Shown here in pieces: positions 1 through 6,229 of a DNA stretch of 9,899 nucleotides (within the stretch, counting starts at the first letter, position 1; each line of letters opens with the position of its first letter). The position numbers were made by a program, and so were the translations under genes. The stretch is taken from assembly GCA_030067055.1 (NCBI GenBank), contig JASJAL010000140.1, positions 1 to 9,899 of the forward strand, read 5' to 3'. A model generated the notes under the pieces. It searched no databases, was not told the origin of the DNA, and saw nothing but the letters and a program-made list of their open reading frames with translations. The DNA comes from Kiloniellales bacterium (GTDB taxonomy: Bacteria; Pseudomonadota; Alphaproteobacteria; Kiloniellales; JAKSBE01).

Positions 1-1
1 C

Positions 2-1894
2 GTGCGCTTCCTGGGCCCGGCCTTCGGCGGCATCAACCTGGAGGACATCAAGGCCCCGGAATGCTTCATCATCGAGCAGCGCCTGAAGGAGTTGCTCGAC
101 ATCCCGGTCTTCCACGACGACCAGCACGGCACCGCGATCATCGCCGCGGCCGGGCTGATCAACGCGGTGCAGCTCACCGGCCGCAAGCTCGAGGACATCA
201 AGATGGTGATCAACGGCGCCGGCTCGGCCGGCGTCGCCTGCGCCGAGCTCTTGAAGGCCATGGGCGTGCCGAACGAGGCCATCCTGCTCTGCGACACCCG
301 CGGCGTGATCTACCAGGGCCGCGAGGCCGGCATGAACCAGTGGAAGTCGGCCCACGCGGTGCCCAGCGAGGCGCGCAGCCTGGGGGATGCCCTCAAGGGC
401 GCCGACGTCTTCTTCGGGCTCTCGGCCAAGGACGCGGTCGACCAGGACATGGTCCTGTCAATGGCCGAGAAGCCGATCATCTTCGCCATGGCCAACCCGG
501 ATCCGGAGATTGCGCCGGAAGCGGTCAAGGAAGTGCGCTCCGACGCAATCATCGCCACCGGACGCTCGGACTATCCGAACCAGGTCAACAACGTGCTCGG
601 CTTTCCCTACATCTTCCGCGGCGCCCTCGACGTCCGCGCCTCGACCATCAACATGGAGATGAAGATCGCCGCCGCCGAGGCCCTGGCCAAGCTGGCCCGC
701 GAGGACGTGCCGGACGAGGTCGACCGGGCCTATTCCGGGCGGCGCCTGCGCTATGGCCCGGACTACATCATCCCGGCGCCCTTCGACCCGCGCCTGATCG
801 TCGCCGTCCCAAAGGCGGTGGCCGAGGCGGCGGTGGCGACCGGGGTCGCGCGCAAGCCGCCGGCCGACATGGAGGACTACCGCAAGCAGCTCTCGGCCCG
901 CCTCGATCTCTCGGCCGCCTCGCTGCAGGTCATCTTCGACCGGGTCCAGGCCCATCCCCAGCGCATGGTCTTTGCCGAGGGCGAGGAGCGGAAGTCGATC
1001 CGCGCCGCGCTGGCCTATCAGAACGCCGGCTACGGCCAGGCGGTCCTGATCGCCCGCGAGGAGAAGGTCGCCGAGGCAGCCCAGGCCATGGGCGTCGCCA
1101 TCGACAGCCTGGAGATCCACAACGCCCGGCTGTCCGAGCGCAACGAGGCCTATACCCAGTTCATCTACGAGCGCCTGCAGCGCAAGGGCAAGCTGTACCG
1201 CGATTGCCAGCGCATGGTGAACCAGAACCGCAACGTTTTCGCCGCCTGCATGGTCGCCAAGGGCGACGCCGACGGCATGGTCACCGGCCTGACCCGGAGC
1301 TTCGGAGTGTCCTTCGACGACCTGCGCCGGGTTATCGACCCCAAGCCCGGGCACCGGGCCTTCGGCCTGACCATCTTCGCCCAGCGCAATCGGACGGTCT
1401 TTCTTGCGGATACCTCGGTCCACGAGTTGCCAACCCCCGAGCAGATGGCCGACATCGCGATCCAGAGCGCGGAACAGGCCCGCGCCATGGGCCACGAGCC
1501 GCGGGTCGCGTTGCTGTCCTTCTCGAACTTCGGCAATCCCATGCGCGAGAAAGCGCAGCGCATCCGCGAGGCCGTACAGGTCCTGGACGAACGCGACGTC
1601 GACTTCGAATACGACGGCGAGATGCAGGCCAACGTGGCCCTGGATCACGCCCTCATGACCAACCTCTATCCCTTCTGCCGGCTGTCCGGCCCGGCCAACG
1701 TGCTGGTCATGCCGGCGCTGCACTCGGCCAACATCTCCGGCAAGCTTCTGCAGCTCCTCGGCGGCGGGACGGTGATCGGACCCCTGCTGATCGGCCTGTC
1801 CAAGCCGGCGCAGATCGTCACCACCGGCGCGACCGTCAACGAGATGGTCACAGCGGCGGCGATCGCCGCCTATGAGGCGATCGGCGCCGAATAG
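2..1894 (+). CDS. maeB: NADP-dependent malic enzyme with C-terminal phosphotransacetylase-like domain (5' end missing)
   Basis: Oxidatively decarboxylates L-malate to pyruvate and CO2 with reduction of NADP, a cytosolic step supplying pyruvate and NADPH during growth on organic acids. The frame is open from the first bases and enters inside the catalytic malic domain at the conserved FGGINLEDIKAPE segment (fragment residues 8-20), so the GTG at base 2 is an internal Val codon and not a start. About 130 residues are missing if the family length of ~760 applies. Visible motifs, in fragment numbering, are acidic metal ligands E14-D15, HDDQHGT at 38-44, the Rossmann glycine motif GAGSAG at 72-77, and SDYPNQVNN at 189-197. 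From about residue 305 to the end the protein matches the phosphotransacetylase fold (RMVFAEGEE at 321-329). In MaeB proteins this domain is considered regulatory, responding to acetyl-CoA, and not an active Pta. Cofactor preference (NADP) is inferred from the fused family, not from a residue. Stop TAG at 1892-1894. No operon link to phoR is evident. Confidence 0.95.
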   Translation: MRFLGPAFGGINLEDIKAPECFIIEQRLKELLDIPVFHDDQHGTAIIAAAGLINAVQLTGRKLEDIKMVINGAGSAGVACAELLKAMGVPNEAILLCDTRGVIYQGREAGMNQWKSAHAVPSEARSLGDALKGADVFFGLSAKDAVDQDMVLSMAEKPIIFAMANPDPEIAPEAVKEVRSDAIIATGRSDYPNQVNNVLGFPYIFRGALDVRASTINMEMKIAAAEALAKLAREDVPDEVDRAYSGRRLRYGPDYIIPAPFDPRLIVAVPKAVAEAAVATGVARKPPADMEDYRKQLSARLDLSAASLQVIFDRVQAHPQRMVFAEGEERKSIRAALAYQNAGYGQAVLIAREEKVAEAAQAMGVAIDSLEIHNARLSERNEAYTQFIYERLQRKGKLYRDCQRMVNQNRNVFAACMVAKGDADGMVTGLTRSFGVSFDDLRRVIDPKPGHRAFGLTIFAQRNRTVFLADTSVHELPTPEQMADIAIQSAEQARAMGHEPRVALLSFSNFGNPMREKAQRIREAVQVLDERDVDFEYDGEMQANVALDHALMTNLYPFCRLSGPANVLVMPALHSANISGKLLQLLGGGTVIGPLLIGLSKPAQIVTTGATVNEMVTAAAIAAYEAIGAE

Positions 1895-2001
1895 CCGCCC
1901 GGCGGTTGCGCGAGATCGGACGAGGCGATTAGTCTGGTCCAGTCGGGCGCCTAAACAGACCGATCGAACGCAAGACCGCCCGACCGAAGTCAGGCAATGC
2001 C
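1895..2001. other. maeB-phoR intergenic region with an 8-bp inverted repeat
   Basis: This is a 107-bp non-coding gap. It holds an exact inverted repeat, GTCGGGCG at 1942-1949 and CGCCCGAC at 1977-1984, separated by 27 bases. No T-run follows the right arm, so it is not a typical intrinsic terminator. No convincing Pho box or sigma70 promoter was found here. phoR must be transcribed either from a weak promoter in this gap or by readthrough from maeB. A short GC palindrome just after the maeB stop (CCGCC-C-GGCGG, 1894-1904) has no room for a loop. Confidence 0.4.
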
Positions 2002-3435
2002 ATGGTCCGACGTGCAAGCGCCCTTAGACAGAGGATCGAGGCCACCCTGATCGTCGCGGCCCCAGGTGTCCTGGGTCTGACGGTCCTGGCCGCCGCCGGC
2101 CTCCTCGATTGGCTGACCGCCTTGGCCGCCATCGCCGCCGTGGTCCTGGCCAGCGCGCCGATCGCGGCCTGGCAGCTGCGGCGGCTAGAGCGTCTGCTTC
2201 AGCGGATCCAGCACCTTGCGGACAGCGGAACCCAGAGCCTGTCCGATGACGCGGATTTGTCGGCGCGTCTCGGGCCGCCTCTGGAGCCGGCGGTCGCCGA
2301 AGCCGACGAGAAGCTGCGCCACCGCGAGGCGGCCCTGCGCGCCAAGCTGTCCAGCAGCGAGGCGGTTCTCTCGGCCCTGCCCGATCCGATGATCCTGCTC
2401 GATGCCGAGGCGCGGCTGCTGCGCCTCAACACCGCGGCCGAGATGCTTTTCGGCCAAGGCCGAGAGGGCCGCGCCTTGCTCGAGATCCTGCGCCATCCGG
2501 GCGTGGTTGATGCGGCGGAGCGTGCGTGTCGAGGCGAGCCGGTCAGCGACGTCGAGTTTCAGCTGCCGGGCGCCGTGGAGCGCTCGTTCCTGGCCCGGCT
2601 GACACCACTGGCCGGTGCCGACAACCAAGCAGCGGTCCTCAGCCTGCACGAGCTGACCGCGATTCGCCGGGCCGAGCGCCTGCGCGGCGATTTCGTTGCC
2701 AACGCTAGCCACGAGCTGCGCACGCCTCTGGCCAGTCTGGTCGGATTCATCGAGACCTTGCGTGGTCCGGCACGCGATGACGCAAAGGCGCGCGCGCGCT
2801 TCCTGTCAATCATGGAAGAGCAGGCCCAGCGGATGGCCCGTCTGATCGAAGATCTCTTGTCCCTGTCGCGGATCGAGCTCGACGAGCACACCCCGCCCAA
2901 GGATCAGGTCGATCTGGCCCAGATCCTGCGCAGCACTGCCAGCGCTCTGGAGATCCAGGCTCGCAAGAAGCAAATGCGAATATGCCTGGAGCTGGACTCT
3001 GCGGCGGAGGTTCGCGGTAACGAGGACGAGCTGAACCAGCTGTTCCAGAACCTGATCGACAACGCCGTGAAGTACGGTCGGCCGGGGACCGAGGTCCGGG
3101 TGATCGCCGAGCCAATCAAAATGCCCAGCGAGGCCAGCGGCCGGAGAAGGGTCAAGGGAATCGAGATCTCGGTGATCGACCAGGGCGAGGGCATCGCCCG
3201 CGCCGACATTCCACGACTGACAGAGCGCTTCTACCGGGTCGACAAGGCCCGCTCCCGCGCCCTGGGCGGCACCGGCCTCGGCCTAGCCATCGTCAAGCAC
3301 ATCGCGAATCGCCATCGGGGTCGGCTCACCATCGAGAGCGAGCTGGGCAAGGGCTCGCGCTTCTCGATCCAGCTTCCTTTGGCCAGGGAAACTGAAGCTC
3401 AGAGCGGCCGCAAAGCCCAGTCAGCGGCCGAATAG
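2002..3435 (+). CDS. phoR: Phosphate regulon sensor histidine kinase PhoR
   Basis: Membrane-bound histidine kinase that phosphorylates, and when phosphate is plentiful dephosphorylates, PhoB. It has 477 residues, somewhat longer than E. coli PhoR (431). Two hydrophobic helices lie at about residues 14-35 and 38-57 with almost nothing between them, so there is no periplasmic sensor domain, as is usual for PhoR, which takes its signal from Pst/PhoU. A charged linker and a PAS-like domain follow (roughly 114-225). Next is the HisKA H-box (FVANASHELRTPL) with phosphoacceptor His237. The ATPase domain carries the N-box (NLIDNAVKY, Asn350 and Asn354), G1 box DQGEG at 393-397, F-box ERFYRVD at 408-414 and G2 box GGTGLGLAIV at 422-431. 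No key kinase residue is missing. The assignment to PhoR, and not another PAS kinase, rests on this architecture plus the adjacent pst-phoU-phoB genes. The start ATG has only a weak Shine-Dalgarno (AGG at 1992-1994). Its cognate regulator phoB lies about 5.8 kb downstream. Confidence 0.93.
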   Translation: MVRRASALRQRIEATLIVAAPGVLGLTVLAAAGLLDWLTALAAIAAVVLASAPIAAWQLRRLERLLQRIQHLADSGTQSLSDDADLSARLGPPLEPAVAEADEKLRHREAALRAKLSSSEAVLSALPDPMILLDAEARLLRLNTAAEMLFGQGREGRALLEILRHPGVVDAAERACRGEPVSDVEFQLPGAVERSFLARLTPLAGADNQAAVLSLHELTAIRRAERLRGDFVANASHELRTPLASLVGFIETLRGPARDDAKARARFLSIMEEQAQRMARLIEDLLSLSRIELDEHTPPKDQVDLAQILRSTASALEIQARKKQMRICLELDSAAEVRGNEDELNQLFQNLIDNAVKYGRPGTEVRVIAEPIKMPSEASGRRRVKGIEISVIDQGEGIARADIPRLTERFYRVDKARSRALGGTGLGLAIVKHIANRHRGRLTIESELGKGSRFSIQLPLARETEAQSGRKAQSAAE

Positions 3436-3460
3436 CTGCCGTGCAGACCTCGCGTGGTTG

Positions 3461-3480
3461 AGCCTGATAGGCAGGCTTTG
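3461..3480 (+). terminator. Possible weak hairpin terminator after phoR
   Basis: An exact 6-bp inverted repeat, AGCCTG (3461-3466) and CAGGCT (3472-3477), with a 5-base loop, lies 25 bases after the phoR stop. Only three Ts (3477-3479) follow, so termination would be weak. It sits immediately upstream of the Pho box and could separate phoR transcription from the pstS promoter. The stem is short enough to arise by chance. Confidence 0.3.
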
Positions 3481-3481
3481 G

Positions 3482-3514
3482 GCGTCAAAAAACTGTAACA
3501 CAACTGTAGTAATT
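3482..3514 (+). promoter_or_regulatory. Pho box (PhoB-binding direct repeats) upstream of pstS
   Basis: Two 7-bp direct repeats, CTGTAAC (3493-3499) and CTGTAGT (3504-3510), are separated by the 4-base A-rich spacer ACAA. This reproduces the 11-bp periodicity and the CTGTNAN core of the known Pho box (CTGTCAT-N4-CTGTCAT). A third, degenerate unit GCGTCAA (3482-3488) lies exactly 11 bp upstream with spacer AAAA, and the last repeat is followed by AATT. The site is an AT-rich island in GC-rich DNA. It starts 175 bp before pstS and is oriented toward it. PhoB-P dimers bind one repeat pair and replace the -35 contact. No clear -10 is visible at the usual spacing. A weak TCTAGG at 3530-3535 is the best candidate, so the transcription start is uncertain. 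Confidence 0.8.
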
Positions 3515-3552
3515 CCATCTTCGAGCCCTTCTAGGGTCGCAGCGACTCGGCG

Positions 3553-3564
3553 AGCCCCGGGGCT
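3553..3564. repeat. Perfect 12-bp palindrome in the pstS leader
   Basis: AGCCCC (3553-3558) is followed directly by its reverse complement GGGGCT (3559-3564). It lies between the Pho box and the pstS start, within the probable 5' untranslated region. With no loop it is more like a protein-binding half-site pair than an RNA hairpin. In GC-rich DNA it could also be coincidence, and no known operator is recognised. Confidence 0.4.
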
Positions 3565-3643
3565 AGGTCAGGACTTGGCCAGGGTTTGACAGGAGCGATG
3601 CTTGTCCCCCGTTTCTTCGGGCCTCCGATGCGTTCGAAAACCT

Positions 3644-3648
3644 GGGAG
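3644..3648 (+). promoter_or_regulatory. Ribosome binding site for the GTG start of pstS
   Basis: GGGAG, 8 bases before GTG 3657, supports this non-ATG start. The start also gives a correct signal peptide beginning with Ile-Lys-Lys. The next in-frame ATG (3684) would cut off the basic n-region. Confidence 0.65.
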
Positions 3649-3656
3649 TATATCTC

Positions 3657-4691
3657 GTGATCAAGAAGATCCTCGCAGTGACCATGGTCGCCGGGCTGGC
3701 GACCGCGGCCTTCGCCGCACCGTCCGCTGCCCGCGACCAGATCCGGATCGTCGGATCCTCGACCGTGTTTCCCTTTTCCACCGCCGTCGCCGAGCAGTTC
3801 GGCAAGACCACCAAGTTCAAGACCCCGGTGGTCGAGAGCACCGGATCGGGCGGCGGCATGAAGCTGTTCTGCAGCGGCATCGGCGTCGAGCACCCCGACA
3901 TCACCAATGCCTCACGGCGCATCAAGTCCTCGGAGTTCGAGAACTGCACCAAGAACGGTATCAAGATCACCGAGGTAAAGATCGGCTTTGATGGCATCGT
4001 CCTGGCCAACGCCAAGGGCGGTCCCGACCTTAATCTAACCAAGAAGCAGATCTTCATGGCACTGGCCAAGGAAGTGCCGGTCGACGGGAAGATGGTCGCC
4101 AATCCTTACAAGAATTGGAGCGATATCGATCCCTCGCTGCCGAACAGCAAGATCGAGGTGTTGGGTCCGCCGCCGACCAGCGGCACCCGTGACGCCTTCG
4201 TCGAGCTAGCCATGGAAGGCGGCGCGAAGGGGTTCGAGTCCCTCGCCGCGCTGCGCAAGGAGGACAAGAAGGCTTTCCAGGCCGCGGCCCACACCATCCG
4301 TGAGGACGGCGCCTTCATCGAGGCCGGCGAGAACGACAACCTGATCGTCCAGAAGCTGGAGGCCAATCCCAACGCCATCGGGATCTTCGGCTTCAGCTTT
4401 CTCGACCAGAACGGCGACAAGATCAAGGGCGCGACGGTCGACGGCGCCCAGCCGACCTTCGAGAACATCGCCGGCGGCGAGTACGGCGTCTCGCGCTCGC
4501 TCTACTTCTACGTGAAACAGCAGCACGTCGGCGTGGTGCCCGGCATTGCCGAGTACGTGGCCGAGTTCACAAGCGACAAGGCCTGGGGCGAAGAGGGCTA
4601 TCTCGTGGACAAGGGGCTGATCCCGCTGCCTGACGCCGACCGCCAGTCGGTTTCGGACGAAGCACGCAGCCTCGAGCCGCTATCCATGTAA
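3657..4691 (+). CDS. pstS: Periplasmic phosphate-binding protein PstS
   Basis: High-affinity phosphate-binding protein of the Pst ABC transporter, 344 residues, exported to the periplasm. It starts at GTG 3657. The N-terminus is a Sec signal peptide: basic residues Lys3-Lys4, a hydrophobic core to about residue 19, and an Ala-rich cleavage region (AFA-AP, roughly after residue 20). The mature protein opens with the phosphate-loop signature IVGSSTVFPFS. It continues with the Gly-rich STGSGGGMKLFCSG segment, the ITNASRRI segment and the PTSGTRDAF motif, all typical of PstS-type solute-binding proteins, where Ser/Thr hydroxyls and an Arg bind the phosphate oxyanion. It resembles the ~340-residue form common in Alphaproteobacteria and Pseudomonas more than E. 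coli PstS. It is preceded by a Pho box and followed by a strong stem-loop, so it probably gives an abundant short transcript under phosphate starvation. A mid-protein Cys pair (CSG... and ...FENC) could form a disulfide, which is inference. Confidence 0.96.
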   Translation: MIKKILAVTMVAGLATAAFAAPSAARDQIRIVGSSTVFPFSTAVAEQFGKTTKFKTPVVESTGSGGGMKLFCSGIGVEHPDITNASRRIKSSEFENCTKNGIKITEVKIGFDGIVLANAKGGPDLNLTKKQIFMALAKEVPVDGKMVANPYKNWSDIDPSLPNSKIEVLGPPPTSGTRDAFVELAMEGGAKGFESLAALRKEDKKAFQAAAHTIREDGAFIEAGENDNLIVQKLEANPNAIGIFGFSFLDQNGDKIKGATVDGAQPTFENIAGGEYGVSRSLYFYVKQQHVGVVPGIAEYVAEFTSDKAWGEEGYLVDKGLIPLPDADRQSVSDEARSLEPLSM

Positions 4692-4693
4692 CG

Positions 4694-4766
4694 GGCAAAG
4701 TGACCGCCGGCAGCCGAGACTTCATACCTCGGCTGCCGGTCTTTGCCGGATTTGTTTGTTTCTTTT
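4694..4766 (+). terminator. Nested stem-loop with T-rich tail between pstS and pstC (attenuator or 3' stabiliser)
   Basis: A perfect 12-bp stem, CCGGCAGCCGAG (4707-4718) paired with CTCGGCTGCCGG (4728-4739), encloses a 9-base loop. An outer 7-bp stem, GGCAAAG (4694-4700) with CTTTGCC (4741-4747), surrounds it across a small asymmetric internal loop. A T-rich run (4751-4766, interrupted by G and C) follows. It begins three bases after the pstS stop. Because pstC-phoB has no obvious promoter of its own, partial termination or protection of the pstS mRNA 3' end is the likely role. Confidence 0.75.
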
Positions 4767-4794
4767 CGCAGCCGACATTCGTTTAAGGACCCTA

Positions 4795-4820
4795 CGGCGC
4801 TGAGAGCCGGGCCCGCGCCG
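4795..4820 (+). repeat. Secondary GC stem in the pstC leader
   Basis: CGGCGC (4795-4800) can pair with GCGCCG (4815-4820) around a 14-base loop that itself contains the palindrome CGGGCCCG. It lies just upstream of the pstC ribosome-binding region, where GAGG (4828-4831) is 15 bases from the ATG and therefore poorly spaced. It may lower pstC translation relative to pstS, or be chance in GC-rich DNA. Confidence 0.25.
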
Positions 4821-4846
4821 GACGAAAGAGGAAGAAGACGGGGGCA

Positions 4847-6229
4847 ATGAGCGTCTTCGCTTTTCTGATCACCTTTGGCGTGCTTTGCGCCTTTGGCTTC
4901 TATCTCGGACGCCGCCGCGCGCTGGCCAGGGCTGGCGGCCATACGAGCACGCTGCACTCGCGGCCGCATTACTACGGCTTCTACGTCGCACTATGGTGCG
5001 GCCTGCCGGCCTTGATGGTCGCGCTTGCCTGGCTGGTGCTCGAGCCATTGATCGCGGGCTGGGTGCTCATGGCCAACCTGCCGGCAAGTGCCGCGACCAT
5101 GAGCGAGGGGCAGCTCTCGCTTCTGATCACCGATATCAAGAACCTGGCCACCGGCAACTTCACCAGCCGGGCCGCAGATCCGGAGCTGGTCGCCGCCGCG
5201 GACTCCTACGCAAACTTCCGCGAGATCGGGCGAATGGCCGTCTTCGGCGCCATGCTCGCGGTCGCCATCGGCGGCCTCGGCCTTGCCCACCAGCGCGTGC
5301 TGCCGCAGCTTCGGGCCCGGAACAGCGTCGAACGGGTCGCCATGGTGATCATGCAGGTGGCGTCGACCATCGCCATCCTGACCACCATCGGCATCGTCGG
5401 ATCCCTGCTGTTCGAGGCCTTGCGGTTCTTCGGGAAGGTGCCTGTGACGGAGTTCCTGTTCGGCCTGGACTGGAGCCCGCAGACGGCGCTGCGCGCCGAT
5501 CAGGTCGGTGCCTCCGGCGCCTTCGGTGCGATCCCGCTCTTCGCTGGCACCTTGATGATCACCCTGATCGCGATGTTTGTCGCCGTGCCCATCGGTCTGT
5601 TCTCGGCGATCTACATGTCGGAATACGCGACTCCCAAGATCCGGGCCACGGTCAAGCCGATCCTCGAGGTCCTCGCGGGCGTGCCGACCGTTGTCTACGG
5701 CTTCTTCGCCGCCCTGACGGTCGCGCCCTTCTTCCGCAACTTCGGCGAAAGCCTGGGCCTGACCGTGTCCTCGGAATCGGCCCTGGCCGCGGGCATGGTC
5801 ATGGGGATCATGATCATCCCCTTCGTTTCCTCGCTGTCCGACGACGTGATGAATGCGGTGCCGCAGTCCTTGCGCGACGGCGCCTACGCCCTGGGCGCCA
5901 CCAAGGCGGAGACCATCAAGCAAGTCATCGTTCCGGCCGCCTTGCCCGGCATCGTCGGCGGCGTCCTGCTGGCGGTCAGCCGGGCGATCGGCGAGACCAT
6001 GATCGTGGTCATGGCAGCCGGCCTGGCCGCCAACCTGACCGCCAATCCGCTGGAGGCGGTGACGACGGTCACGGTCCAGATCGTGACTCTTCTGGTCGGC
6101 GACCAGGAGTTCGACAGCGCCAAGACGCTGGCGGCCTTCGCTCTGGGCCTGATGCTCTTCGCGGTCACACTGGTGCTCAACGTCGCGGCCTTGCACGTGG
6201 TCCGGAAATACCGAGAGAAGTATGACTGA
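4847..6229 (+). CDS. pstC: Phosphate ABC transporter permease PstC (N-terminally extended form)
   Basis: Inner-membrane permease that pairs with PstA to form the phosphate channel. It has 460 residues against about 320 in E. coli. The extra ~190 N-terminal residues match the architecture of the DUF3708 (PstC_N) type: a hydrophobic helix at 3-20 followed by GRRRA, a second helix at about 43-71, a soluble stretch (about 72-127) and further helices at about 128-146 and 167-187. The standard permease domain then starts near residue 230 (AGTLMITLIAMFVAVPIGL). The EAA-type loop that docks on PstB is present as DGAYALGATKAE from residue 344, followed by the LPGI segment. ATG 4847 fits because it begins directly with the family's N-terminal helix, though its Shine-Dalgarno is weak. 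The last 8 bases overlap pstA (ATGACTGA, 6222-6229), indicating translational coupling. Confidence 0.95.
   Translation: MSVFAFLITFGVLCAFGFYLGRRRALARAGGHTSTLHSRPHYYGFYVALWCGLPALMVALAWLVLEPLIAGWVLMANLPASAATMSEGQLSLLITDIKNLATGNFTSRAADPELVAAADSYANFREIGRMAVFGAMLAVAIGGLGLAHQRVLPQLRARNSVERVAMVIMQVASTIAILTTIGIVGSLLFEALRFFGKVPVTEFLFGLDWSPQTALRADQVGASGAFGAIPLFAGTLMITLIAMFVAVPIGLFSAIYMSEYATPKIRATVKPILEVLAGVPTVVYGFFAALTVAPFFRNFGESLGLTVSSESALAAGMVMGIMIIPFVSSLSDDVMNAVPQSLRDGAYALGATKAETIKQVIVPAALPGIVGGVLLAVSRAIGETMIVVMAAGLAANLTANPLEAVTTVTVQIVTLLVGDQEFDSAKTLAAFALGLMLFAVTLVLNVAALHVVRKYREKYD

Noticed and set aside
2..4. GTG at base 2 as the start of the malic enzyme
   Set aside because: It falls inside the conserved catalytic domain, so the gene begins to the left of the window.
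61..1875. 604-codon open frame on the + strand in another frame of maeB
   Set aside because: Its product is a low-complexity Arg/Gly/Pro-rich string, typical of a frame shadow. The real frame carries all malic enzyme and phosphotransacetylase motifs.
458..2017. Long open frame on the minus strand opposite maeB
   Set aside because: It mirrors a well-supported gene, is rich in Arg, Gly, Asp and His, and shows no recognisable domain. Long antisense frames are expected in GC-rich DNA with biased third positions.
3586..3592. TTGACAG in the pstS leader, resembling a -35 box (or CTGTCAA Pho half-site on the minus strand)
   Set aside because: No -10-like hexamer lies 16-18 bp downstream, and no second Pho repeat lies in register on the minus strand (the next unit reads TGGCCAA).
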